DNA of 64,000 bases from Microcoleus sp036705565. Its GTDB lineage: Bacteria > Cyanobacteriota > Cyanobacteriia > Cyanobacteriales > Microcoleaceae. The notes beneath the pieces were generated by a model that searched no databases, was not told the DNA's origin, and worked only from the letters and a program-made list of their open reading frames with translations. The DNA lies in assembly GCA_036705565.1 (NCBI GenBank), contig JAUBUY010000007.1; one strand, written 5' to 3'. Shown here in pieces: positions 43,602-52,700 of this stretch (positions are counted from its first letter, which is position 1; the number at the start of each line of letters is the position of its first letter). The position numbers were made by a program, and so were the translations under genes.

Positions 43602-44201
43602 TCAAAACAGACCGCTGTAGCGTTCCTCTGCCCAAGGTTCGCCCCGCCGATGGTAGCCGTTGCGTTCCCAAAAACCGAGTTCTTCGGTTTCTGTAAACTC
43701 CAGGCCGTTAATCCATTTGGCGCTTTTCCAAGCGTACAAGTGGGGAACTACGAGCCGCATTGGGCCGCCGTGGTCTGCGGATAGAGGTTCGCCGAAGACG
43801 GTGTGGGCGAAAAAGTTTTCTTCTCTCAGGAAGTCGGCGATCGCAATGTTAGTCGTGTAGCCGCCGTAGCAGTGTTCCAGGACGTGCATAGCTTTCGGAT
43901 CGACTTCTATGCAGTTCATAAAATCGGTGACTTTGACTCCCGTCCACTGCACGTCGAGTTTTGACCACCGGGTGACGCAGTGAAAATCCGCAGTAAAGTT
44001 ACTTTGGGGCATGGCCTGGAAGTCCGACCAACTGAAGGTTTGTGGTTTTGCCAATCCCCAGACTTTAAATTCCCAACTCTCAATGCTGACGGAGGGTGTA
44101 TCGCCGTAGGTCAGCACAGGAAAGCCGTTGGCGAGGTATTGACCCGGGGGGACGCGATCGATGTTTTCTGATTCTGGCTTGCGAAAAAATTTGCCCAGCA
44201 T
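43602..44201 (-). CDS. Sulfite-oxidase-like molybdopterin oxidoreductase
   Basis: The 199-residue protein matches the molybdopterin-binding fold of sulfite oxidase and MsrP-type proteins: TYGDTPSVSIESWEFKVWGL, FHCVTRWSKLDVQWTGV with the cofactor-ligating cysteine, HCYGGYTTNIAIADFL and ADHGGPMRLVVPHLYAWKSAKW. It lacks the extra dimerisation domain of classical sulfite oxidase. There is no twin-arginine signal, so it is likely cytoplasmic. ATG 44201 (MLGKFFRKPES) is preferred over the upstream 44267, whose leader is not part of the fold. The substrate is unknown. Confidence 0.85.
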   Translation of the reverse strand: MLGKFFRKPESENIDRVPPGQYLANGFPVLTYGDTPSVSIESWEFKVWGLAKPQTFSWSDFQAMPQSNFTADFHCVTRWSKLDVQWTGVKVTDFMNCIEVDPKAMHVLEHCYGGYTTNIAIADFLREENFFAHTVFGEPLSADHGGPMRLVVPHLYAWKSAKWINGLEFTETEELGFWERNGYHRRGEPWAEERYSGLF

Positions 44202-44511
44202 GGATTCACGCTCTACAGTAACTGACTGCAATCCTGAGTATAACTTGCATAGAGGGGCGCATCGCAATTCTTCTCAAGGTAGAAAGCTTTCTGGACTTCT
44301 CTAGAAAGAAAAATCCCTAAATCCTGCCTGATGCCAACCTACTTCTGCCTTCTGAGAGAGACCAAGCTAAAAATTATAAAATTTATCACCCCAGCGGATG
44401 AATTTCCTAACCTTAAATTTTACCGTAATTAATGGCGCATTTCCGAATCTTTGATGTATTGTTACAATATGCTCAGATGCCATATGTAAAAAAATTGATG
44501 GGGTAAAAATC
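44202..44511. other. Spacer, nothing definite
   Basis: About 310 bases between divergent genes. A short inverted segment AGAAAGCTTTCT at about 44280-44291 is the only visible feature. No gene or RNA was recognised. Confidence 0.35.
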
Positions 44512-44745
44512 ATGATCGCAAGTTGCTTAATTCCGTTGACGATCTGCTTGATTGCTTGGTGGGTGACAGCCGGGACTGACAACAGAACGCTAGACGGAAT
44601 TCCGGCTCCCATAGCTGCAATTATTGGAATTTGTTCGTTAATTTGGTTGGTGGCGGCGTGTCCTTGGCCTGTTGAACTTGCTCTAGTATTGGCGGTACTG
44701 GTTTTGGGCAAAGCTTATTTGCAAAAAATCTTGAAAGTCGGCTGA
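44512..44745 (+). CDS. Small two-helix membrane protein
   Basis: The 77-residue product has two hydrophobic helices (about residues 1-20, ASCLIPLTICLIAWWV, and 33-66, IAAIIGICSLIWLVAACPWP then VELALVLAVLVLGKAYLQ) joined by a short polar loop, TDNRTLDGIP. It ends in a basic tail (KILKVG). GGGGTAA lies 9 bases before the ATG. The minus-strand frame across it is not convincing. No family is recognised; it could be a small accessory subunit of a membrane complex. Confidence 0.5.
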   Translation: MIASCLIPLTICLIAWWVTAGTDNRTLDGIPAPIAAIIGICSLIWLVAACPWPVELALVLAVLVLGKAYLQKILKVG

Positions 44746-45085
44746 AATTTTAGGGCTAGCGCTCCTAGGGTTTGCGGGAGCGCGACGATCGAGTGCTGCT
44801 ACCTTGTTAAAATTTTTTGCAATGTGTCTGGCTAAGTTCTCAAAGGGGGTCGCAAAGGCGGAAAAAACCCTAGAATTGGTGAAATTCAATTTACATATTT
44901 TAGTTAAAAATTAGAACATAAAGATGGACAGGAAAACCCGGTTTATCTAAAATAAACCGGGTTTGTGAGGGTCTGAAATTGTCACACATCCAGCAATAAT
45001 TGCTTAGGAGTGAGACACTCGGAACACAAGACACTGGGTTTCTGAGTCGAGGACTGTTGCTGTATGTGGGTAAAATGTCGATCTG
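44746..45085. repeat. Spacer with AAACCCGG inverted repeat
   Basis: AAACCCGGTTTA (44934-44945) and TAAACCGGGTTT (44953-44964) form a 12-bp hairpin of the same family as 33971-34039. It lies downstream of ktrA on the minus strand and could act as its terminator. No gene is seen. Confidence 0.65.
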
Positions 45086-45781
45086 TTAAATTGGCAAGCG
45101 ATTAATATCTTTGTTAGAACCAATTACTACCATCACCTCGCCTTTTCTCAAGCGTTCGCTTGGCTGCGGATTGATCTCGAACTTGTCGCCACGACCGACT
45201 GCTAGCAAATTCAAACCATACCTGCGCCGGAGTTCCAATTCGGAGATGGTTTTGCCATCAAACTTTTCAGGAACTAGCAACTCAACGATGCTGTGAGCTG
45301 GGTCGAGGTCAAAGCGTTCTAAAATGCTGGGTTTTGTAAGGAGGCGGGCCAAAGAGCAGCCCATTTCTCGTTCGGGAAAAACTACATGATCTGCGCCGAC
45401 TTTTTTCAACAGTTTTAAGTGAGTTTCCGAAGAAGCTTTGGCTATTACGTGAGCTACCCCGCCTTCCTTAAGATTTAAGGTTGTGGTAATGCTTTCTCCT
45501 AGATAATTGCCGATCGCAACAATTACTGTTTCAAATTCAAATATACCGGCTTCCGCAAGAGCGCTAGGCTCAGTAGAATCTAACTGCAAAACGTGAGCCG
45601 CAATGCGATCGTTCAAAGCTTGAGTTACTTTTTTTTCATCGGTGTCAATTCCCAGGACTTCGTAACCCAAACCGTGCAGAGTAGAACACACAGCTTTGCC
45701 GAAGCGTCCCAAACCAATAACGGCAAACTGCTTGTTGTCGGCGCGCAAAGTGCGAAAAAAATTTAAAGATGACAGGTTCAC
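45086..45781 (-). CDS. ktrA: Potassium transport regulatory subunit, TrkA/KtrA type
   Basis: KtrA binds nucleotides and gates the KtrB channel. The 231-residue protein has a Rossmann RCK_N domain (QFAVIGLGRFGKAVCSTLHGLGYEVLGIDTDEKKV, TVIVAIGNYLGESI) and an RCK_C domain in the second half (about 150-231, SIVELLVPEKFDGKTISELELRRRYGLNLLAVGRG). It is the cytoplasmic octameric ring protein of a K+ or Na+-dependent K+ uptake system. It follows ktrB on the same strand after about 140 bases. KtrAB is needed for osmotic adaptation in cyanobacteria. Confidence 0.92.
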   Translation of the reverse strand: MNLSSLNFFRTLRADNKQFAVIGLGRFGKAVCSTLHGLGYEVLGIDTDEKKVTQALNDRIAAHVLQLDSTEPSALAEAGIFEFETVIVAIGNYLGESITTTLNLKEGGVAHVIAKASSETHLKLLKKVGADHVVFPEREMGCSLARLLTKPSILERFDLDPAHSIVELLVPEKFDGKTISELELRRRYGLNLLAVGRGDKFEINPQPSERLRKGEVMVVIGSNKDINRLPI

Positions 45782-45920
45782 TGAATATCCAGCGCTGAGC
45801 GTCTTGCTGTTTAAATGTTAGCAGAGACAGCGCCGCCTCCTTTTGATTTTTGGGTAAGTAGTAAAAGTTGATTTGGGTTGTCACCCATTGTTTAGATTAT
45901 CAGCAACGAGGCAGGATTTT

Positions 45921-47255
45921 TTATCCCACTAACAAACTTTCCTCAGCATACTTAAAAGGTCTGGGTTTGGGGTCGCCGACAGCGGCACTCATCAGCATCA
46001 GCACGCCAACACGACCTATGTACATTGTAGCAATCAAAACCAGCTTACCGATCGCTGAAATCTTGGCTGTAATCCCTGTGGAAAGGCCGACCGTAGCAAA
46101 AGCTGAAACTGCTTCAAATAGCACTTCGATAAATTTTAGTTCGGGATTGGTCAACTCAATTAAGATTGCAGATGTGAACGCGACCAACATGGAACCGAAG
46201 ACTACACTAATAGTTTTTAGAATCATTGCTGGCGGGATTTGACGCTGATAGCACTCCACATCTTCCTGACCTTCGAGAACTGCTGTGGTACAGCAAAACA
46301 ATATTCTAAAAGTTGTGGTTTTGATTCCGCCGCCGGTGCTGCCAGGACTGGCGCCGATAAACATCAGCGCGACAGTCAGAAATAGCGATGCTTCGCTCAT
46401 TTTGCCAATGTCAATTGTATTGAATCCCGCCGTGCGGGAAGTAACAGATTGAAACCAAGCTGCCATCACCTTTTGAGGAAAATTTAGAGAGCCGAAAGTT
46501 TCTGGGTTGTCGTATTCCAGCACAAAAAAGGCTAGCGTTCCTAAAATCAAAAGGACAGCAGTTGTAGTGGTAACGACTTTGAAATTTAGGGAATAAACTG
46601 TGCAGATAGGGCTTTTGTTGAAGCGATCGCGCAGCCACAGGTACAATTCCATAATGACTTGATAGCCGATTCCCCCAAATATGATTAAACTGCAGACTGT
46701 GAAGTTAACCATAGGCGAATTGATGTAGCCGATCAAATTATCTGAATAGATGCTAAAACCCGCGTTGTTAAAGGCATTAATGCTGTGAAATACCGCCAAC
46801 CACAGACCGTCTTTAAATCCGTACTGGGGGACGAAAACCGTCATCAGCAAAAACACTCCTGTTAATTGAAACAAAACGGTTGTTGCTAGAATTGACTGCA
46901 CGAGTTGCACTACGCCGGCTAGCCCGGATTTGTCGAGAGATTGTTGCAGGGCAATTTTTTCTTTCAAGCCAAAGCGACGGCCCAATAACAGCAGCAAGAT
47001 AGTCGTGGCTGTCATGTAGCCCAAGGCTCCTATTTCCACCAGTAAAACTAGGCACAGTTGCCCCCAAAAAGAGTAATATTTTCCGATATCTACAACCGAC
47101 AAGCCCGTGACGCAGACAGCGGAAGTAGAGGTAAACAGTGCTGTTATTGGATCGCTCCAAGTTCCATCAATTGTGGAAAAGGGCATCATCAGCAATAGAG
47201 TACCTGCGAGGATGACAGCGAGAAAGCCCAAAGCAATGGTTCGCGAGACAGTCAT
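45921..47255 (-). CDS. ktrB: Potassium channel subunit KtrB (TrkH family)
   Basis: The 444-residue protein is the channel-forming subunit of the KtrAB K+ uptake system. Its four pore loops are visible: TSTSAVCVTGLSVVD, NAFNNAGFSIYSDN, TSRTAGFNTIDIG and SAFATVGLSTGITAK, each with the conserved glycine of the selectivity filter. Each loop sits between two hydrophobic helices. Its length is normal for the bacterial subunit. The regulatory partner ktrA follows 140 bases downstream. AATCTAA heptads sit just upstream of its ATG. Confidence 0.93.
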   Translation of the reverse strand: MTVSRTIALGFLAVILAGTLLLMMPFSTIDGTWSDPITALFTSTSAVCVTGLSVVDIGKYYSFWGQLCLVLLVEIGALGYMTATTILLLLLGRRFGLKEKIALQQSLDKSGLAGVVQLVQSILATTVLFQLTGVFLLMTVFVPQYGFKDGLWLAVFHSINAFNNAGFSIYSDNLIGYINSPMVNFTVCSLIIFGGIGYQVIMELYLWLRDRFNKSPICTVYSLNFKVVTTTTAVLLILGTLAFFVLEYDNPETFGSLNFPQKVMAAWFQSVTSRTAGFNTIDIGKMSEASLFLTVALMFIGASPGSTGGGIKTTTFRILFCCTTAVLEGQEDVECYQRQIPPAMILKTISVVFGSMLVAFTSAILIELTNPELKFIEVLFEAVSAFATVGLSTGITAKISAIGKLVLIATMYIGRVGVLMLMSAAVGDPKPRPFKYAEESLLVG

Positions 47256-47474
47256 TCGATTTTAGATTTTAGATTTTAGATTTTAGATTTGGGATTTGAG
47301 ATTTGAGATTTTGGATTTGGGATTTGAGAGGGAACCCACAAATATATCGTCGGGCTTGAAATCAGGACATCTCTATCTGGCGAAGGCCGGAGACCGATCG
47401 AACTCAATCGCCAATTTCTATGACAACAGCGGGAAAATAACGGTAGAATTCCTTTAATAACTTGCGATCCGGCG
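47256..47474. repeat. AATCTAA/AAATCTC heptad tract upstream of ktrB
   Basis: TTTTAGA heptads run from about 47261 to 47287, then GATTTGAGA-like units to about 47330, right against the ktrB start codon. The rest of the spacer, before the divergent methyltransferase gene, has no visible gene. Confidence 0.75.
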
Positions 47475-48449
47475 ATGACATCAACACTTTACCAGCAAAT
47501 TCAGCAACTTTACGACGCTTCTAGCGGTTTGTGGGAGCAGGTGTGGGGCGAACATATGCACCACGGTTACTACGGCCCGGATGGCAATTTGAAAAAAGAG
47601 CGCCGACAGGCTCAGATAGATTTGATAGAAGAACTGCTGGCTTGGGCTGGAGTCCCGTCAGAGAAGGCACTGGGTGAATCTTACCGCATTCTCGATGTCG
47701 GTTGCGGGATCGGCGGCAGCACGCTGTATTTGACGGAAAAGTTTAGTTCGTTAGCGCAGCCCTCGAAGAGGATCGCTCAAAATAATTTAAAGTTGGATGG
47801 CGGGGTCGATCGAGATTTTAGCCGATCGCCCGAACTCAACAAAACGGGCGCTAGCGTTACAGCTACCGGGATTACTCTGAGTCCGGTACAGGCCAACAGA
47901 GCGACCGAACGCGCTAAAATTGCTGGGCTTGAAAGCAATGTGAATTTTTTGGTGGCCGATGCTTTGAATATGCCTTTTCCTGACGAGTCATTCGACTTGG
48001 TTTGGTCGCTCGAAAGCGGCGAACATATGCCAGACAAAATTAAGTTTTTGCAGGAATGCTGCCGCGTACTCAAGCCGGGAGGAACTTTGATATTGGCAAC
48101 TTGGTGTCACCGCCCGCTGGGAGAAACGGCGGGTGAATTAACTGATGAAGAGAGAAAGCAATTGGCAGAAATTTACCGGGTTTATGCTTTGCCTTATGTG
48201 ATTTCTTTGCCGGAATATGAGGAAATTGTCCGCAGTTTGCCTTTGACAAGTATTCGCACGGCTGATTGGTCAAAATCTGTTGCTCCTTTTTGGGATGTGG
48301 TGATCGATTCTGCTTTGACTCCGAGCGCGATTTGGGGTTTGCTAACTAGCGGTTGGACGACTATTCAAGCAGCACTTGCTCTCGGATTGATGAGCCGTGG
48401 ATATCAGAGCGGGTTGATTCGTTTTGGCATGATTTGTGCTGTAAAATAA
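47475..48449 (+). CDS. Gamma-tocopherol methyltransferase
   Basis: The enzyme turns gamma- into alpha-tocopherol, using SAM, the final step of vitamin E synthesis (Synechocystis slr0089 type). Family motifs: DASSGLWEQVWGEHMHHGYY, ILDVGCGIGGSTLYL (SAM loop), VADALNMPFPDESFDLVWSL, ESGEHMPDK, RVLKPGGTLILATWCHRPLG and VAPFWDVVID. About 36 residues after the SAM loop (about 95-130, SSLAQPSKRIAQNNLKLDGG and following) are an insertion not expected in the family. The homogentisate phytyltransferase gene follows on the same strand, so both tocopherol steps are linked. Confidence 0.9.
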   Translation: MTSTLYQQIQQLYDASSGLWEQVWGEHMHHGYYGPDGNLKKERRQAQIDLIEELLAWAGVPSEKALGESYRILDVGCGIGGSTLYLTEKFSSLAQPSKRIAQNNLKLDGGVDRDFSRSPELNKTGASVTATGITLSPVQANRATERAKIAGLESNVNFLVADALNMPFPDESFDLVWSLESGEHMPDKIKFLQECCRVLKPGGTLILATWCHRPLGETAGELTDEERKQLAEIYRVYALPYVISLPEYEEIVRSLPLTSIRTADWSKSVAPFWDVVIDSALTPSAIWGLLTSGWTTIQAALALGLMSRGYQSGLIRFGMICAVK

Positions 48450-48548
48450 CAGGCATATATCAGAGAATTTTTGAGTTTTGAGTTAATGAGTAAGGTGCGT
48501 ATTACGCACCCTACAGAATATTATTTTTTTGGCGTGGGTGTGAGATTT

Positions 48549-49544
48549 ATGGGCAATGATTCGATTGGCAAGTCTTGGATTGATAAGAATGGCTCGGCTC
48601 CGCAAAGCTGGGTGAGCGCATTTTGGGAGTTTTCTCGGCCGCACACAATTGTGGGTACTAGCTTGAGTGTATTGGCTTTGTACGCGATCGCCCAAAGTTC
48701 GCGGCTATTTGTTAATCCTGTACTTTTGCCCCTAGCTTTTGCCTGGTTGGCTTGCATTTGCGGCAATATTTATATTGTGGGATTGAACCAGTTAGAAGAT
48801 GTTGAAATTGATAAAATTAATAAGCCGTATTTGCCGATCGCGTCGGGAGCGTTTTCTAGGAAAACCGGGGAATTAATTGTAATTGCAACGGGAATTATAG
48901 CAATTTTGACTGCTGTTTTACAAGGCCCGTTTTTGCTGGCTACTGTTGGTGTTAGTTTGGCGATCGGGACTGCTTATTCTCTGCCGCCAATTCGGCTGAA
49001 GCGGTTTCCTTTGTGGGCGGCGCTGTGCATTTTTACGGTGCGGGGCGCGATCGTAAATTTAGGGTTATTTTTGCACTTTAATTGGGTGTTGGGTTTGGGA
49101 GGGGCGAAAAGCGCTTTTTCTGGCTGGAGTTTGGAGAGTGTGTCTTTTGAGATTCCTGCGGAAGTTTGGGTGCTGACGGTTTTTGTTGTGGTGTTTACGT
49201 TTGCGATCGCCATTTTTAAAGATATCCCCGACATGGAAGGGGACAAGCAATATAATATTACTACGTTTACGATTGAGCTGGGCAAGCCGGCTGTCTTTAA
49301 TTTATCTCGCTGGGTGTTGACGGTTTGTTATTTGGGCGCGACTTTTGCGGGAGCGATCGTATTGTCTAATGTTAATTTAGTGTTTCTGGCAGTTTCTCAT
49401 TTGGCGGCTTTGGGTTTGATGTGGTTTTGGAGCGCGAAAGTTGATTTGGACGATAAAATAGAAATTGCGGCATTTTATCAGTTTATCTGGAAGTTGTTTT
49501 TCTTAGAATATCTGATTTTCCCCGCAGCTTGTTTGTTGGGGTAG
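48549..49544 (+). CDS. Homogentisate phytyltransferase
   Basis: This membrane prenyltransferase joins homogentisate to phytyl diphosphate, the committed step to tocopherol (slr1736 type, UbiA family). The 331-residue protein shows FWEFSRPHTIVGTSLSV near the start, NQLEDVEIDKINKPYLP (first aspartate motif), KDIPDMEGDKQYNITTF (second) and QFIWKLFFLEYL near the end, with eight or nine hydrophobic helices. ATG 48549 (MGNDSIG) is chosen because an upstream frame would translate a GTGCGTATTACGCAC palindrome at 48491-48513. Confidence 0.9.
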   Translation: MGNDSIGKSWIDKNGSAPQSWVSAFWEFSRPHTIVGTSLSVLALYAIAQSSRLFVNPVLLPLAFAWLACICGNIYIVGLNQLEDVEIDKINKPYLPIASGAFSRKTGELIVIATGIIAILTAVLQGPFLLATVGVSLAIGTAYSLPPIRLKRFPLWAALCIFTVRGAIVNLGLFLHFNWVLGLGGAKSAFSGWSLESVSFEIPAEVWVLTVFVVVFTFAIAIFKDIPDMEGDKQYNITTFTIELGKPAVFNLSRWVLTVCYLGATFAGAIVLSNVNLVFLAVSHLAALGLMWFWSAKVDLDDKIEIAAFYQFIWKLFFLEYLIFPAACLLG

Positions 49545-49796
49545 AAGTTCGGCAACTGATTGTGTAACGGATGTAACGGATGTAACGGATGTAACGGATG
49601 TCACTCCGATGGAAGGGGGAAGAAGCAAGAAGGAAGTCGGAAGTTCGGCAACGGATTATGTAACGGATGTAAAGGATAGAAGGAAGAAGGAAGAAGGAAG
49701 AAGGAAGAAGGAAGAAGGAAGAAGGAAGGAAGAGTTAACACATTAGAAGAAGTTGGCAATTACCAGTTAGCGAACTCCCAAACAACTAAGACAACT
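49545..49796. repeat. Compound TAACGGATG / GAAGGAA repeat
   Basis: Four TAACGGATG units lie at about 49565-49600. A GAAGTTCGGCAACGGATT segment precedes another TAACGGATG unit near 49645-49675, then six AGGAAGA heptads at about 49681-49722. The same order is found at 5026-5090. The next gene starts without a clear ribosome binding site. Confidence 0.8.
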
Positions 49797-52700
49797 ATGG
49801 CTTCTCAAAAAAAATTGCGGAAATCTGCCTGTACACTGGGTGCCGAAGACTCTTTGAAATTAGCTTGGGAACATCACCAAGCGGGACGTTTGTTAGAAGC
49901 TGAGAATTTGTATCGGCAAATAATAGAAGTGCAGCCGGAATCAGCAAACGTGCTGTGTTTGTTGGGAATAGCGGCGAGACAGCAGGGAAAGATTGCAGAG
50001 GCGATCGACTTTTACGAAAAGGCGATCGCCCAAAACCGCGATTTTGTAGAAGCACATTTAAATAAGGCTAATCTTTTGCTCGATGTAGGCGAGTATCAAA
50101 GGGCGATCGCCAGTTACGAACAAGTCATCAAAATCCAGCCCAACTCCGCACTCGCCTACAATAATTTGGGCTGGTCAAAACAGCAATTAGGCGAAATAGA
50201 TGCAGCTATTTTATATTACCAAGCAGCGCTGCGAATTGACCCCAATCTGCACGAAACAGCGCACAATTTAGGACATATATTTAAACAGAAGAATTACTTA
50301 AATGAGGCAATTGCCTGTTACCAGCACGCTTTAAAAATCAATCCAAATTTGACATATTCCCTGATGGGTTTGGGAACAGTTTGGCAGCAGCAAGGTAAAT
50401 TAGCAGAAGCTCTCAACTGCTACCAGCAAGCGGTAAAACTAGACCCCAACAATCCCGAAGCTCACAACAATGTAGGAGCATTTTTTCACGAACAAGGCAA
50501 TGCAAAAGCAGCAATATCCCACTACCGACAAGCCCTAAATTTAAAGCCAGATTTCGTGGAGGCTATTAATAATCTCGGACACGCTTTGGTCGATTTAGGA
50601 GAATTTCAAGAAGCTTTTTCTTGTCACAGTCGAGCCTTGGAATTGCAGCCAGAAAACGCGATCGCCCACCTGGAATTCGCCTTAACTTTGCTATTGTTCG
50701 GAGATTTTCAGCGCGGTTTTGCTGAATATGAGTGGCGGTGGCGCACTCCGCAACTACAACCGAGGCAATTTAAACAGCCGGTTTGGGATGGTTCGGATTT
50801 GCAGGGAAAAACTATTTTACTCCACGTCGAGCAAGGCTTTGGCGATTCTATTCAGTTTATTCGCTACGCGCCGATTCTTCGCAGCCGAGGGGCTAAAGTT
50901 ATGGTGGCTTGCTATCCAGAACTGATGCGGTTGTTTGCGACAGTTGCCGGCATTGAATATTTATCAGTTCGTTTGGAAGGTTTACCAGAATTTGATGTTC
51001 ACGCGCCGCTGATGAGTTTGCCGCGAATTGTGGGGACAACTCTGGAAACAATACCAGCAAATGTTCCTTATTTATATCCGCCTGCTGAGTGCAAATTTGC
51101 GCTTTCTTCTGATGCCAAGTTGAAGGTAGGGATTGTTTGGGCGGGAAGTCCGAAGCGCCGGAAAGACAATCAGCGTTCTTGCAGCTTGAGCGATTTTATT
51201 CGATTTTTGGATGTTCCGGGAATTGCTTTTTATAGTTTACAAAAAAACTTGTCCGAGAGCGATCGCACTTTGTTACACCAACACTTAGTGCCGGATTTAA
51301 CTCCGCATTTGAACGACTTTGCTGATACCGCTTCGGCTATATCTCAACTGGATTTAGTCATTAGTGTCGATACGGCTGTGGCGCACTTAGCTGGTGCTTT
51401 AGGAAAACCGGTTTGGGTGCTGCTTTCTTTTGCTCCTGACTGGCGTTGGCTGCTGGATCGCGAAGACAATCCTTGGTATCCAACTGCGAGGCTTTTTCGC
51501 CAAAGTCAGCCGGAAAGTTGGCAAGAATTGTTTGAGGAAGTACAGGCGGCTTTGAGTTTATTTGCGATCGCCAATACTGCTAGTTATTCCGAGGAGTCTG
51601 CCAAAGATTCGCTTGACTTCGTTTCACTCGCAATGACGGCTAATCATAAGCCTGACCTCGATTATGTAGCTGTCAAAATGACAGGTGCAAGCGTAGTTCA
51701 AGAGAGTAAACAAATATTTGCGATTGCGAGCGAAGGGTTAGCAGAAGGCTCTGCAGCTAAGCAATCGCAGGGGATTGAGACATCGATTGCGATCGGAAAC
51801 AGCGGGGAGAATTTGGTTGTTTTAGAGGATTTATTGCGGCAAGCAGAGCATTTAATGGAAACAGGCGATCGGGAAGAGGCGATCGCCCTTTACGAACAGA
51901 TTATATCTCTTGAGCCAAATTGCGTTCAAGCGCGGATTAATTTTGGTTTTCTCAAGCAAGAAAAGGGCGAATTAGAAGCCGCTATCCCGCACTACCGAGA
52001 AGCTTTAGCCATCGCTCCAAATATTCCTCAAACAGCTTACAACTTGGCCAAGATTTTTGAGGAACAAGGTCAAGCGGAAGAGGCGATCGCACATTACGAG
52101 CAAGCTCTTGTAGCTCAACCGGATTTCGTACCTGCACTGATTAATTTAGCCGTGGCGCTGCAAGAAAAAGGCGAACTTTTCAGGGCGATCGAGCTGTACC
52201 GGCGAGCGCTGGAAATTAATCCGCATAGCTGGGAAGCTTACAACAATCTGGCAACTGTTTTGCAAGAACAGGGCAATTTAGAAGATGCGCTGGATTATTA
52301 TCACAAAGCTCTAGAATTGCTGCCGGATTTTGTGGAAGCTATCAACAATTTAGGCAGGACATTTCTGGAAAAAGGTGCGGTAGAAGATGCGATATCCTGC
52401 TACAGACGAGCGATTCATTTAAATCCAAATCATGCTAGCGCTCACCTGAATTTATCCTTGGCTTTGCTGTTGGTGGGAGATTTGGAAAATGGTCTCGCTG
52501 AATACGAGTGGCGCTGGCAAATTAAAGAATTTCACACTGGTCATTCCTGTTTTTTGACGGGGCCGGATAATAGTGTTTCGGCAAGAGAATACCGGCCTCT
52601 ATGGGACGGTTCTGATTTGCTGGGAAAGACTATTTTGCTGCACGCCGAACAAGGTTTAGGTGATTCGCTTCAGTTTATTCGCTACGCTGCGATCGTCAAA

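Noticed and set aside
43421..43696. A 91-residue plus-strand frame before and over the end of the sulfite-oxidase-like gene
   Set aside because: It overlaps the conserved end of the minus-strand gene and shows no protein pattern; it remains an unlikely candidate.
44367..44711. A 114-residue minus-strand frame over the small membrane protein
   Set aside because: It lacks hydrophobic structure or motifs, and the plus-strand frame has a better start.
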